A model generated the notes under the pieces. It made no database searches and was not told where the DNA came from. It saw only the letters and a list, made by a program, of their open reading frames with translations. A program made the position numbers and the translations under genes. A stretch of DNA of 43,440 nt from an uncultured Alphaproteobacteria bacterium (GTDB taxonomy: Bacteria; Pseudomonadota; Alphaproteobacteria; Thalassobaculales; Thalassobaculaceae), in NCBI GenBank assembly GCA_902629125.1, contig CACOPQ010000019.1, positions 1-43,440 on the forward strand, written 5' to 3'. Shown piece after piece: positions 26,467 through 35,299 of this stretch; position 1 is the first letter of the stretch; each line of letters starts with the position of its first letter.

Positions 26467-27798
26467 ATGAATACAAGCATCGGACCTGCGGCACCATTCA
26501 ATGATTTCATCGACTCCGCAAGCGGTGAATCAGCACATGAAAACCTCGGCGAATGGTTATCCGAAATAAAGGAAAAGGGTAGAGATGAGTTCTACAAGCT
26601 TGGTTGGCCGTCACCTAAATTGGAAAGTTGGCGATACACCAATCTTAATAAATTAGCAAAAACTCAATTCCGCCTTCCCCAAACTACTGAGCTAGACAAA
26701 CTACCATGCCATAATATTATACCCATTGATGCCCCTAGAATAGTTCTGATAAATGGAAAACTTAAACGGGAACTTTCAGACCTATCCGAGATTGGCGAAG
26801 GCATTTTTATAAATAGCTTTCAGGACATGCGAGATGAGCAGAGAGCTCTTTTTTGCCTTGCAAACCACGCTATTCTTCCAAAAGAGGGCTTGCCTATCAA
26901 AGCCTTGAATGACGCGATTTTGTCAGGCGCTCTTTTTATCGAGATAATGCCGGGTTGGCAATCAGATGTTCCACTTCATATCGTCTCGATTGGATATGGT
27001 GATCACGTAGGCTTTTCCTCAAAAATATTTGTATCAGCTGGCGAAAATAGCCAGGTTAATCTCCTAGAAACCCATGCAGGTGACTCTGGAAGTACATATT
27101 TTTCAAGTTGTGTAAGCAATATCGACATAAAAGCTGGAGCGAGGCTCGGACACTACAAATTTCAAAATGATACAAACACTTCGACCCACCTAGCCTTGGC
27201 CCAAACAAGTATTGAAGCTGATGCAGTTTATGACAACTTCGTAATGAGTGTGGGCGGAATTCTGTCAAGAAATGAAGTCCGTAGTCTTATAACAGCTCCA
27301 GGAGTTGAATGCTGCGTCAATGGTGCGTATTTAGGTACTTCAAATCAGCACATAGACAATACAACGTTCATTGAACATGCAGCTGAAGGGAGCAAGAGCA
27401 GGGAAGTTTTTAAGGGTGTATTGGCCGATCATGCTAAGGGAGTTTTTCAAGGGAAAATATTCGTTCATCCTGAAGCACAGAAGACAGACGGCTATCAGAT
27501 GAATAGAGCCCTGTTACTATCGGACAAAGCGGAAATAGATAGCAAACCTGAATTGGAAATATACGCCGACGATGTAAGGTGTAGTCACGGGGCAACCGTG
27601 GGTGAATTGGAGGAGGAGCATCTTTTTTATCTGAAAGCTCGTGGGATAGATGCGGAGTCTGCCAGGCGTTTGTTGGTGGAGGGATATCTAGGCGAGGTAA
27701 TAGATGAAATTCAATCACAAGTAATTAGAGAAACACTTAGCAAAGTTGCGAGTGATTTATTGAAAAAGAAATTATTCGAGAGAAGCGATGGAAGATAG
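26467..27798 (+). CDS. sufD: Fe-S assembly protein SufD
   Basis: SufD is the SufB paralogue that forms the SufBC2D complex and helps iron delivery. ATG 26467 is preferred; the in-frame TTG at 26461 overlaps the sufC stop. The 443-residue product has KLESWRYTNLNKL near the N-terminus, the beta-helix core, and the conserved C-terminal motifs KGVFQGKIFVHPEAQKTDGY and DVRCSHGATVGELEEEHLFY, including the histidine used at the SufB-SufD interface. The 3' end overlaps sufS by 11 bases. Confidence 0.96.
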   Translation: MNTSIGPAAPFNDFIDSASGESAHENLGEWLSEIKEKGRDEFYKLGWPSPKLESWRYTNLNKLAKTQFRLPQTTELDKLPCHNIIPIDAPRIVLINGKLKRELSDLSEIGEGIFINSFQDMRDEQRALFCLANHAILPKEGLPIKALNDAILSGALFIEIMPGWQSDVPLHIVSIGYGDHVGFSSKIFVSAGENSQVNLLETHAGDSGSTYFSSCVSNIDIKAGARLGHYKFQNDTNTSTHLALAQTSIEADAVYDNFVMSVGGILSRNEVRSLITAPGVECCVNGAYLGTSNQHIDNTTFIEHAAEGSKSREVFKGVLADHAKGVFQGKIFVHPEAQKTDGYQMNRALLLSDKAEIDSKPELEIYADDVRCSHGATVGELEEEHLFYLKARGIDAESARRLLVEGYLGEVIDEIQSQVIRETLSKVASDLLKKKLFERSDGR

Positions 27799-29023
27799 TA
27801 AAAAAACATTTGATCCAAATCAAGTAAAGGAAGACTTTCCGATATTGGGCCAATCTGTTCGTGGTAAGCGATTGGTATATCTAGACTCAGCAGGTTCCGC
27901 CCAAAAGCCTGCACAAGTAATTAACGCTGTAAGCGATGTTTACGAGCAGGAATACTCTAACGTTCATAGAGGCTTGCATTACTTATCGGAACAAGCTTCA
28001 ACTAGATATGAAAATGCTCGCTCCAAAGTTGCAGCATTTATAAACGCAGAAAGGGACCTCGAAGTCATTTTCACCAAGGGCACAACAGAGGCAATCAACC
28101 TAGTGGCGAATAGCTATGGCAAAGATAATGTTAAGCCTGGTGATGAAATAGTAATCACGTATGCCGAGCATCATTCTAACATTATTCCATGGCAACTTCT
28201 TAGAGATCAGGTTGGGTGTGAACTTAAGGTCGTACCGGTAGATGACGACGGCGGGATAACTATTGAAGATTTTAAGCAGGTTGTTACGGACAGAACAAAA
28301 ATTGTAGCTTTCTGCCACGTTTCGAACGTTTTAGGAACAGTGTTGCCGGTTAAAGAAATCAACAATTTGGCGCATGCGCACGGAGCAATAACTGTTGTTG
28401 ATGGGGCTCAGGGTATCGTTCATATGCCTATTGATGTTCAGAACCTAGATGTTGATTTTTATGCCTTTGGCGGACATAAACTCTACGGACCATCTGGAAT
28501 TGGTGTTCTTTATGGAAAAGAAAAACTTCTAGAGTTAATGTCCCCCTATCAAGGAGGTGGAGGGATGATAAATACGGTCTCTTTCGAAAAAACGACTTGG
28601 GCAGACCTTCCAGATAAATTTGAAGCAGGAACCCCGCCAATCGCTCAAGCCATCGGATTGGGTGAGGCGATAGATTATATCAACAGCTACGGTATAAAAG
28701 CTATCGGCGAGCACGAGTTGGACGTACTTAATTATGCTATGCAGAGATTGGCATCTATTGAAGGCTTAAGATTAATAGGGACAGCTCCTGGAAAGGTTAG
28801 TGTCATATCATTTACGATGGATTGTGCTCACCCCCACGATATTGCTACCATTATTGATCAGAATGGGGTAGCGGTTAGAGCAGGGCATCACTGTGCACAA
28901 CCACTTATGGAAAGATTTGATCTTCCGTCTACCGCAAGAGCTAGCCTTGGTTTGTATAACACTCGAGAGGACATAGATACTCTGGCTGAGAGTTTAGAGA
29001 AGGTTCAGGAGATTTTCAAATGA
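27788..29023 (+). CDS. sufS: Cysteine desulfurase SufS
   Basis: SufS is the PLP enzyme that takes sulfur from cysteine as a persulfide for cluster assembly. The 411 aa include the substrate and PLP motifs HRGLHYLSEQAS, TKGTTEAINLVA, EHHSNIIPWQ, the PLP lysine Lys231 in FGGHKLYGPSGIG, and the persulfide cysteine Cys369 in VRAGHHCAQPLM. The short segment around this cysteine is that of the group II (SufS) class, which usually needs SufE or SufU; neither is in the window. The gene overlaps sufD at its start and sufT by four bases at its end. Confidence 0.97.
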   Translation: MEDSKKTFDPNQVKEDFPILGQSVRGKRLVYLDSAGSAQKPAQVINAVSDVYEQEYSNVHRGLHYLSEQASTRYENARSKVAAFINAERDLEVIFTKGTTEAINLVANSYGKDNVKPGDEIVITYAEHHSNIIPWQLLRDQVGCELKVVPVDDDGGITIEDFKQVVTDRTKIVAFCHVSNVLGTVLPVKEINNLAHAHGAITVVDGAQGIVHMPIDVQNLDVDFYAFGGHKLYGPSGIGVLYGKEKLLELMSPYQGGGGMINTVSFEKTTWADLPDKFEAGTPPIAQAIGLGEAIDYINSYGIKAIGEHELDVLNYAMQRLASIEGLRLIGTAPGKVSVISFTMDCAHPHDIATIIDQNGVAVRAGHHCAQPLMERFDLPSTARASLGLYNTREDIDTLAESLEKVQEIFK

Positions 29024-29433
29024 GCGAGTTTGGACCGGAAACTAATCCATATGGATCATTTATGATGGAACCGGCAGTACCTGAAGGAACATCAGCAAGA
29101 GCGGGGGCCAAGTTAATAGAAGGTCAAGAAAAAGCGTCCGATGAAGCAATAGTTGAAGCACTTCGCACTGTTCATGATCCAGAAATACCTGTCAATATCT
29201 ATGACCTGGGCTTAATATATGACACGGAGCGTCTCGAAGATGGAGACGTTCGTATTTTGATGACGCTAACGGCTCCGGCGTGTCCGGTTGCGGGTGAGAT
29301 GCCATTTGATGTAGCGGCTGCTGTTTCCGGCGTCGACGGCGTCGGAGAGGTAGAAGTAGTCTTGACATGGGAACCCCCTTGGACACAGGATAGGATGACG
29401 GAAGATGCGAAATTAATCCTTAATATTTATTGA
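29020..29433 (+). CDS. sufT: SUF-associated MIP18/DUF59 protein SufT
   Basis: The 137-residue protein carries a MIP18-type DUF59 domain from about residue 45: ALRTVHDPEIPVNIYDLGLIYD, then LTAPACPVAGEMPFDV with the conserved cysteine, and VVLTWEPPWTQDRMTEDAK at the end. SufT proteins take part in Fe-S protein maturation as auxiliary factors. The N-terminal 40 residues are less conserved and rich in Gly, Ala and Pro. The ATGA overlap with sufS shows that it belongs to the operon. Confidence 0.94.
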   Translation: MSEFGPETNPYGSFMMEPAVPEGTSARAGAKLIEGQEKASDEAIVEALRTVHDPEIPVNIYDLGLIYDTERLEDGDVRILMTLTAPACPVAGEMPFDVAAAVSGVDGVGEVEVVLTWEPPWTQDRMTEDAKLILNIY

Positions 29434-29498
29434 TCAATTTTTGTTCTAATTTTTTGAAAATACGTGTAGTATTGCTAAAGGTTTTATGAGGTCTACAA

Positions 29499-29856
29499 AT
29501 GCTACAGTTTGAACCAGGAAAAGCACCGATAACCCTCACCGCAGCAGCAGTAGAGAGAGCAAAGTACCTTATTGAAAAAAAGTGAAGATAAAGAAATCCT
29601 CGGGCTACGGGTTGGTGTAAAATCTACCGGTTGTTCAGGATTAAGCTACTTTGTCGAGTATGCGACGGAGCAGAAGAAGTTTGAGGATAAGATAGAAGAA
29701 AGTGGTGTCACACTTTTTATAGACCCGACAGCCGTCATGTTTATTTTGGGGTCCGAAATGGACTATAAAGAAGACAAAATGTCGTCCGGTTTCGTCTTCA
29801 ATAATCCTAACGAAGTTAGCCGTTGTGGATGTGGGGAAAGCTTCTCAGTCAAGTGA
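29499..29856 (+). CDS. sufA: HesB/IscA-family Fe-S carrier (SufA), interrupted by a frame break
   Basis: A-type carriers receive clusters from SufBCD and deliver them to target proteins. ATG 29499 begins MLQFEPGKAPITLTAAAVER, the family N-terminus, but the frame stops at TGA 29583-29585 after 28 codons. The remaining homology is one frame over and reads LRVGVKSTGCSGLSYFVEY and later SRCGCGESFSV, giving all three cysteine ligands. Dropping one A from the A7 run at 29575-29581 joins both parts to about 118 aa, the normal size. A TTG at 29572 could start the second part alone, but this would lose the first strand and helix. It may be an assembly error, slippage or a true mutation. It lies 65 bases after sufT. 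Confidence 0.88.
29575..29581 (+). other. A7 homopolymer at the sufA frame break
   Basis: Seven A residues follow ATTG. With seven, the reading is LIEKK and then stop; with six it is LIEKSEDKEILGLRVG, which is continuous HesB homology. This is the second A-run frame break in the window, in the same direction as that in gcvP. Confidence 0.88.
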
Positions 29857-29942
29857 CCTCATCTTGGCTTTATAATGTTACGTCGGTATTTAGTTATCTA
29901 GAAGTGTCTCGGCGCTGTTCCGTTTATTATAAAAAGTAAAGA

Positions 29943-30833
29943 ATGATGTCGGTTTCGTCGGAAAAACAACATCCTTTGAAGGGCATTTTGTTTTTTATGA
30001 CAGCAATCTTTCTTATTTCTGTCGTCGATACGGTTTGTAAAGTTTTTACAAGGGACCTTCATTCAATCCAACTTGTGTGGGGTTATTTCGTTGGCATAAA
30101 TCTATCATTATGGGTCTTTTTTCTTTTCAAGAAAAAAAAACTGTCCAAACTGCGAACAACTGAACGGCTATTGCTCCAAATTATACGCCCTGCTTTTTTG
30201 GTTTGTTCGATATCAAGTCTCTTTATCGGTCTCACGTATTTGCCAATAGCGGAGGCCACAGCGATTGGCTTTGTTGCTCCGTTGTTCATAACAGCCCTGG
30301 CGGTTCCTATTCTAAAAGAGAAGGTGGATATACACAGGTGGAGCGCGGTAGGTATTGGTTTAGTAGGTGTAATTGTAATAATCCGTCCAGGCGGTGATCT
30401 TTGGCATTTTGCTTCCGTTATGCCATTATTGGGAGCTCTGTTTTTCGCACTTTTCCAAATTATGACCAGGCTGCTGGCTGCGACTGAAAGGACACATACA
30501 ACTCTATTTTATACGGGCCTTGGGGGGTTAGCTTGGTCCAGCCTAATTGTGCCTTTCGTCTGGACCACACCATCTGTCACGCATATCCTTGTGTTCTTAG
30601 CAACTGGAACTATGGGAGCCATGGCTCATCTATGTATGATTACCGCTTTCGATAACGCTGAGGCCTCATTGTTGGCACCTTATAATTACACCAAGCTGAT
30701 ATGGGTGGCGGCTTTGGGGTATTTAGTTTTTAATGACATACCAAGCCTGGATATGTGGCTCGGAGCAATCATCATAGTTTCAGCAGGTTTTTATGTTCTC
30801 TACCGAGAAAAAAATGTAAATGTAAAAACGTAG
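29943..30833 (+). CDS. EamA/DMT family transporter
   Basis: An inner-membrane protein of 296 aa with about ten hydrophobic segments in two EamA repeats. LTYLPIAEATAIGFVAPLFITALAVPILKE and GVIVIIRPGG end the first repeat; NAEASLLAPYNYTKLIWVAALGYLVFND is the matching part of the second. The substrate is unknown. It has a run FKKKKLSK encoded by A9 (30132-30140) that stays in frame. The gene begins 86 bases after sufA and could be expressed with or without the operon. No strong Shine-Dalgarno precedes ATG 29943; ATG 29946 is an alternative. Confidence 0.92.
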   Translation: MMSVSSEKQHPLKGILFFMTAIFLISVVDTVCKVFTRDLHSIQLVWGYFVGINLSLWVFFLFKKKKLSKLRTTERLLLQIIRPAFLVCSISSLFIGLTYLPIAEATAIGFVAPLFITALAVPILKEKVDIHRWSAVGIGLVGVIVIIRPGGDLWHFASVMPLLGALFFALFQIMTRLLAATERTHTTLFYTGLGGLAWSSLIVPFVWTTPSVTHILVFLATGTMGAMAHLCMITAFDNAEASLLAPYNYTKLIWVAALGYLVFNDIPSLDMWLGAIIIVSAGFYVLYREKNVNVKT

Positions 30834-30856
30834 ATTTTTTGAAGTGGAAAGTAATT

Positions 30857-31288
30857 GTGGCTGAGGTAATTAATGGGGGGTGTCATTGTGGGAATATTAC
30901 TTTGTGCTTCAACATCTCTAGCTCTTTTGACGAATTACCAATAAGGGCATGCCAATGCAGCTTTTGCAGGAAACATAACGTTAGAGCAACTGCCGATCCA
31001 AAAGGCGAGCTTGAAGTTTATATCAAAGATAAAAGTAAACTATCTAAGTATCGTTTTGGTTTGGGAATAACGGACTTTTTGGTTTGCAAGGAATGTGGAA
31101 TATACGTTGCGGCCGTTATGGAAGATCCTGAAAATGGAAAACTCCTTGCAACATGTGTAGTCAATGCATTGGATGTTTCTGATAAAAACGTTAAGGCCCC
31201 GGCTGCTGCCCACTATGAAGAGGAAACATCAACTGATCGCCTTCAAAGAAGGCGAAAGCGGTGGATGAGAGCAAACTTCATCGGGTAA
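30857..31288 (+). CDS. GFA-family (glutathione-dependent formaldehyde-activating enzyme-like) zinc protein
   Basis: A 143-residue protein with the GFA/Mss4-like fold. The zinc-binding cysteines are in INGGCHCGNITLCF, RACQCSFCRKHN and VCKECGIYVAA. Most members of this large family have no proven activity; the founding enzyme helps glutathione react with formaldehyde. That would fit the formaldehyde or methylene units released by the sarcosine oxidase elsewhere in this window, but this link is only suggestive. The start chosen is GTG 30857 with GGAAAG five bases upstream; the ATG at 30755 lies deep in the DMT gene. It ends two bases from the convergent methyltransferase stop. Confidence 0.85.
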   Translation: MAEVINGGCHCGNITLCFNISSSFDELPIRACQCSFCRKHNVRATADPKGELEVYIKDKSKLSKYRFGLGITDFLVCKECGIYVAAVMEDPENGKLLATCVVNALDVSDKNVKAPAAAHYEEETSTDRLQRRRKRWMRANFIG

Positions 31289-31290
31289 AT

Positions 31291-32298
31291 TCATGCCTGC
31301 TTAATGCCACTAATTCGTTTCAGTACACCAGGTATAAATTCTTTTGCTTGAATGTTGATAAACCCAGCATTGCTGAAATATTGCATGCAATCATCGACAG
31401 AATGCGCTAATCCCGTTGAATTATTCAGTGTTTGTGCAAGCCCCCACATGGCGGGGTCAGCTGGCCCATCTCGGCTGCCATTTAATGCCTCACCTATTAA
31501 GTGCATTTCTCCTCCTGCCACAAGAGCGTCGTACGATTTGGATATAACATGACCGATCGCCTCTCGCCCATACATTGGTAAATTACTTGCCATAATGGCG
31601 ACATCAATACCCGATGGGAAAGCGTCAAAATTGAAGTCTGCTGCTAATGTTGCTATGCGATCTGAAAGGTTGAATGACTCGATGAATTCGGCAGCTATTT
31701 GTACTACTTCCGGAAGGTCTAAAACGGTAGCTGTCAGTTTTGGATATTTTTTGCAGGCTTCTATGCAATAAGCCCCCGAACCACCGCCAATATCGAGAAG
31801 TTTTGTCCTGCCAGTGAGGTCCACCTGTCGGAGGAACTGCCGACCAGCACCTCTTCCGATACTTAAAGTAGCCCCGTGATACCGGCGCGCCTCAGAGAGT
31901 GAGATATTCTTTACTGTTTTATTATCTAGTTCAGGGGGAGATTTTTCTCTGAGGAATTCCGCTAATTGTCCCCATTTATCCCAATCTGGGTGCGTGAAAA
32001 ACATCCACTCTCCTGCATAGGTAGATTTTGTTCTAACTAAAAACCTTTCTACGTCTGGAGCGTTCTCAATAAATTGTTGTTTTCGGATAATTAATCCTAA
32101 GCCGAGGCAAGCAACGATGATTCGTTCGGCGTTTAGTTTGCTTATACCTAAAGCATCTATGAGTAAGTGCTCTGTGTTTGCGCCTTCGCTAATCTTAGAA
32201 AATAGATCGAGTTCGACAGCTGCCAATAGAGCGCCAGTCTCTCGGTAAGCTCGTGCAAGTCTTTGAAGCCGAACGGTGTTCGGCCGACTTGGGTTCAA
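31291..32298 (-). CDS. SAM-dependent methyltransferase, O-methyltransferase type
   Basis: A 335-residue methyltransferase built like plant-type O-methyltransferases and CrtF-like enzymes: an N-terminal winged-helix dimerisation domain (ALLAAVELDLFSKISEGANTEHL, residues about 20-100) and a Rossmann SAM domain with motif I LLDIGGGSGAYCIEA near 168-182, followed by VLDLPEVVQIAAEF and the post-motif AGGEMHLIGEAL. The substrate is unknown. It starts one base after the crotonase gene ends, as the third gene of a minus-strand operon with a crotonase and a hotdog protein, which suggests a CoA-linked small molecule pathway. Confidence 0.88.
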   Translation of the reverse strand: MNPSRPNTVRLQRLARAYRETGALLAAVELDLFSKISEGANTEHLLIDALGISKLNAERIIVACLGLGLIIRKQQFIENAPDVERFLVRTKSTYAGEWMFFTHPDWDKWGQLAEFLREKSPPELDNKTVKNISLSEARRYHGATLSIGRGAGRQFLRQVDLTGRTKLLDIGGGSGAYCIEACKKYPKLTATVLDLPEVVQIAAEFIESFNLSDRIATLAADFNFDAFPSGIDVAIMASNLPMYGREAIGHVISKSYDALVAGGEMHLIGEALNGSRDGPADPAMWGLAQTLNNSTGLAHSVDDCMQYFSNAGFINIQAKEFIPGVLKRISGIKQA

Positions 32299-32299
32299 A

Positions 32300-33073
32300 T
32301 TAACGACCCTTCCAGTTTGGTTTTCTTTTTTCGGAAAAAGCTAACGGACCCTCAATCATATCCTCACTGGCGTATAGTGTTTTGACGCTATCATATTCCT
32401 TAAGCATTGCCTCTTTAACATCACTATGTTCTAAGCCACGCCTTATTACATCCAGGCTTGTCCGAATTGAAACAGGGGAACATTCTAAAATTCGTTTTGC
32501 GAAATCCTTGGCGGCTGTAACCGCTTGTCCCTCAGGCACTAATTCTGTGACGAAGCCGAGTTGATAACCCTCTGCTGCCGGAACGTGTCTTCCTGTTAAT
32601 ATCATTCCCATTGCACGTTTTAAGGGTATCATTCTGGGGAGGCGATGAAGACCCCCTGCCAAGGCAGCTAGTCCGACCTTAGGCTCCGGCAATGCAAATA
32701 GTGCATTTTCAGCGGCAATAATCACATCGCATGCGAGAGCAAGTTCAAAACCTCCACCCATAGCTACGCCGTTTACAGCTGCTATAAGGGGTTTAGTTCT
32801 CTCAAAACGCTCGGTTATTCCACCAAATCCACTTTTGGGCTTTTCTCGAGAACCTCCTTCTGCTTGCCAACGTAGGTCGTTGCCCGCACTGAAGGCTCGA
32901 TCACCTTCGCCTGTTAATATGCCAACCCAAATTTCTGGGTCGTTTTCAAATTCGTCAAAAATTTCGTGCAACTCAAAATGCGCTGGGGAATGAAGGGCAT
33001 TCATGCGTTCAGGTCGGTTTAATGTAATTGTAAGGATATGACCGTCCCTATCTGCTTTAAAAAATTCTGGCAT
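32300..33073 (-). CDS. Enoyl-CoA hydratase/isomerase family protein (crotonase)
   Basis: The 257-residue crotonase-fold protein has ITLNRPERMNALHSPAH at the N-terminus, oxyanion-hole segments FSAGNDLRW and AVNGVAMGGGFELALACD, and FALPEPKVGLAALAGGLHRLPR around the position of catalytic residues. The typical Glu is found at the PEPKVGL site, while the second Glu of classical hydratases is replaced by a Gly/Ala-rich part, as in several isomerase or carnitine-racemase-like members. The exact reaction is open. It lies 20 bases after the hotdog gene and one base before the methyltransferase. Confidence 0.9.
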   Translation of the reverse strand: MPEFFKADRDGHILTITLNRPERMNALHSPAHFELHEIFDEFENDPEIWVGILTGEGDRAFSAGNDLRWQAEGGSREKPKSGFGGITERFERTKPLIAAVNGVAMGGGFELALACDVIIAAENALFALPEPKVGLAALAGGLHRLPRMIPLKRAMGMILTGRHVPAAEGYQLGFVTELVPEGQAVTAAKDFAKRILECSPVSIRTSLDVIRRGLEHSDVKEAMLKEYDSVKTLYASEDMIEGPLAFSEKRKPNWKGR

Positions 33074-33093
33074 ATTTAGCTCCTCTTTAAAAC

Positions 33094-33906
33094 TTATGCT
33101 GCTTCTTTAACCTGTCTTGGTTTATAGATGGCGGTATGTTTAATCTGCGTTAAAAGCGAATTCTCTTCACCAATAACCGATACGTCTATCTCAACAAAGC
33201 TGTGACCCTTTCTTTCATACAAATTTGTTACTAATGCGTGTGCCGCTATGGTCTGGCCAACATGTGCGGCTGTTATATTTTGAATTTCGCTTCCGACATG
33301 TATCCATGGTCCCAACAACACATTCATCGACAATGCTCTGTTCGCCAAGCGTAAGATCCAACCTGGATGGATAATACCTTCTTTTTTAAAAATTTTACTT
33401 GGTTCTCTAACATCCTGTAGATACTGACTCTGGTCCTCCCTAGACATTATCTGCTTGAAAGTTCCAAGCGTCTTTCCAATTGGGAGGGATGTTTTGGACG
33501 CTTGAGGGCGTTTTTCAAATTCTGGAAGTTCGACCTCTTGAAAATCAATACTCTTTCGTTCTGAAGAGCTGGCGGCCAATTTAGCGATCCCAGTAGCGCA
33601 TCGTTCACCCAAACTTTCAACAACTAGTGATAAACTATTATCTAAAGGATCACCTATAATGTCCGTCTTCGCTCCATCGTAGACAGGTTTAAGTAAGCGA
33701 CATTCTGCATAACCGTTGTTTAGCCATTCTTCTCCAAAGTGTTGAACCATAGGATAAATCATGTACGCATATATCTCTACCCCAGGGACGAGTCCGCCTT
33801 TGAAACCAAATTTTTTTGCAACAGAGTCATCATGTATTTTATTCTCTGAACTAGCCGATAGATTATAAGCTTGGACGGAATGTTTAAGGGTTGAAGTGTT
33901 GCTCAT
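33094..33906 (-). CDS. Hotdog-fold (MaoC-like) dehydratase-related protein
   Basis: The 270-residue protein looks like a double hotdog. The N-terminal part has ENKIHDDSVAKKFGFKGGLVPGVEIYAYM, which resembles the MaoC hydratase segment with its conserved His and the G-[FY]-x-G-x-[LIV]-x-P-G turn, but the Asp of the usual GDxNPxH motif is not in place. The C-terminal part, with IHVGSEIQNITAAHVGQTIAAHALV and FVEIDVSVIGEEN, fits a second hotdog. It may bind or hydrate a CoA ester. It is the first gene of the three-gene minus-strand operon. The 251-base region upstream is AT-rich, divergent to the zinc dehydrogenase, and contains no gene I would defend. Confidence 0.75.
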   Translation of the reverse strand: MSNTSTLKHSVQAYNLSASSENKIHDDSVAKKFGFKGGLVPGVEIYAYMIYPMVQHFGEEWLNNGYAECRLLKPVYDGAKTDIIGDPLDNSLSLVVESLGERCATGIAKLAASSSERKSIDFQEVELPEFEKRPQASKTSLPIGKTLGTFKQIMSREDQSQYLQDVREPSKIFKKEGIIHPGWILRLANRALSMNVLLGPWIHVGSEIQNITAAHVGQTIAAHALVTNLYERKGHSFVEIDVSVIGEENSLLTQIKHTAIYKPRQVKEAA

Positions 33907-34157
33907 TCCTTGGGCTCCTGTAATCTCTATGTATTATTCTATGTCGGACGATCTTGGCAGAAACACTAATCTTCTACTTAGAGTTCTTTTTGTTAATGTT
34001 AAATGTTTACTAGACGATAATATTTTTGCGGTGGTGATTTGGCAAATAAGTTATTTTTTTAGCATATTAAAGATAACTGCTATCATCATTTACAAGCTCC
34101 GTGCAAGAAAACCAAAGTTTCAAGGCAATTCGATTCGTAATGATGGGAGGAAGCGTT

Positions 34158-35198
34158 ATGAAGGCCGCGGTATTTAAAAATTCAGGATTACCATTATCGA
34201 TTGAAGAAATAGAAGACCCAGTTCCCTCGCCGACAGAAATGGTGATAAAGGTTTGCGCATGTGGCATTTGCGGTACTGATTTGCATTGGTCAGAAATTAA
34301 TAATGAGGAGTCAGGTTTTCGTGATATCCATCCTGGTGCTGTAATGGGGCATGAATTTTCAGGCGAAATAGTTGAAATTGGCAAAGACGTTACCAATAAT
34401 TGGAAGATAGGAGAGCGCGTGTGTGCTATGCCCCAAATAGGATGCGCGAAATGTAGCAATTGTAGAGCGGGTAGACCTCATCGCTGTGATAAAGCATTGA
34501 ATCGTGCCACCCCGGGAAATCCTGGCGCTTATTCAGAATTTGTACGTATTGGCGCTCAGGAAACTTTTCGTTTGCCTGCTAGTGTAACGTTCCAAGAGGG
34601 AGCTCTTGTTGAACCTCTAGCCGTAGGCTTACATGCGGTGAAAAGAGCCAAAATTACGGCTGGAGACAATGTCTTGATTGTAGGAGGTGGTCCTGTGGGA
34701 CTTTCTGTTGCAGTTTGGTGCAAGTTTTTTGGAGCGCGACATATTATTGTAAGCGATTTGATCGCGGACCGGGCTGAACAGGCGGGTGACTTTGGTGCTA
34801 CTGGTTTTGTAGATGCTTCCGTTTCTAACGTGCCAGAAACGTATGAAAAAATAGTCGGTTCACCGCCATCAATCATTTTTGATGCGGTGGGAGTTGCTGG
34901 ATCAATGCAGCTTTCGATTGATTATATTTCAAATTATGGAAAGGTTGTGGTCGTAGGTCTCTGTATGGTATCTGATCGTTTTGAGCCTGCGGCAGCAGTT
35001 GTGAAGGAAGTCGAAATAATATTTTGTTTTTGCTATGATCATGCAGACTTCCAAATGACTCTGGAGATGCTAGCCCAAGAGCGTATCGACGTTAAAGGGC
35101 TTGTCACAGAAAGTGTTGGATTTGAAAAATTTCCTGAAGCTTTCGAAAGACTGAAGCAACCTAGCGACCAAATAAAGGTTATGTTAAAGCCGCATTAA
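34158..35198 (+). CDS. Zinc-dependent medium-chain alcohol dehydrogenase
   Basis: A 346-residue NAD(P)-dependent dehydrogenase of the MDR family. ATG 34158 is preceded by GGGAGG and begins MKAAVFKNSGLPLSIEEI, the family start. Catalytic zinc ligands are in CGICGTDLHW and GHEFSGEIVEIG; the four structural zinc cysteines are in IGCAKCSNCRAGRPHRC. The cofactor motif is VGGGPVGLSVAVWCKFFG. Similarity is to butanediol, sorbitol or threonine dehydrogenase-like members, and the alcohol is unknown. The next gene, an amidinotransferase, starts 101 bases later on the same strand. Confidence 0.92.
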   Translation: MKAAVFKNSGLPLSIEEIEDPVPSPTEMVIKVCACGICGTDLHWSEINNEESGFRDIHPGAVMGHEFSGEIVEIGKDVTNNWKIGERVCAMPQIGCAKCSNCRAGRPHRCDKALNRATPGNPGAYSEFVRIGAQETFRLPASVTFQEGALVEPLAVGLHAVKRAKITAGDNVLIVGGGPVGLSVAVWCKFFGARHIIVSDLIADRAEQAGDFGATGFVDASVSNVPETYEKIVGSPPSIIFDAVGVAGSMQLSIDYISNYGKVVVVGLCMVSDRFEPAAAVVKEVEIIFCFCYDHADFQMTLEMLAQERIDVKGLVTESVGFEKFPEAFERLKQPSDQIKVMLKPH

Positions 35199-35299
35199 AC
35201 ATGCTTACAAAACCTGTTATCAAAATCAATTTTTGACCAATGTTGTTGCTAAATCGAGTGGATATTGTTCCTGAGTTTTCGAATTATGGAGTTGTGGAA

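Noticed and set aside
29572-29856. Independent short HesB protein starting at TTG 29572
   Set aside because: It would lack the conserved first strand and helix, which are encoded just upstream in another frame from ATG 29499; a split gene is the simpler reading.
33896-34177. 93-codon plus-strand frame in the gap before the zinc dehydrogenase
   Set aside because: It has no recognisable motif, no good Shine-Dalgarno, begins inside the divergent gene and ends inside the dehydrogenase start region; it fits a chance frame in AT-rich DNA.
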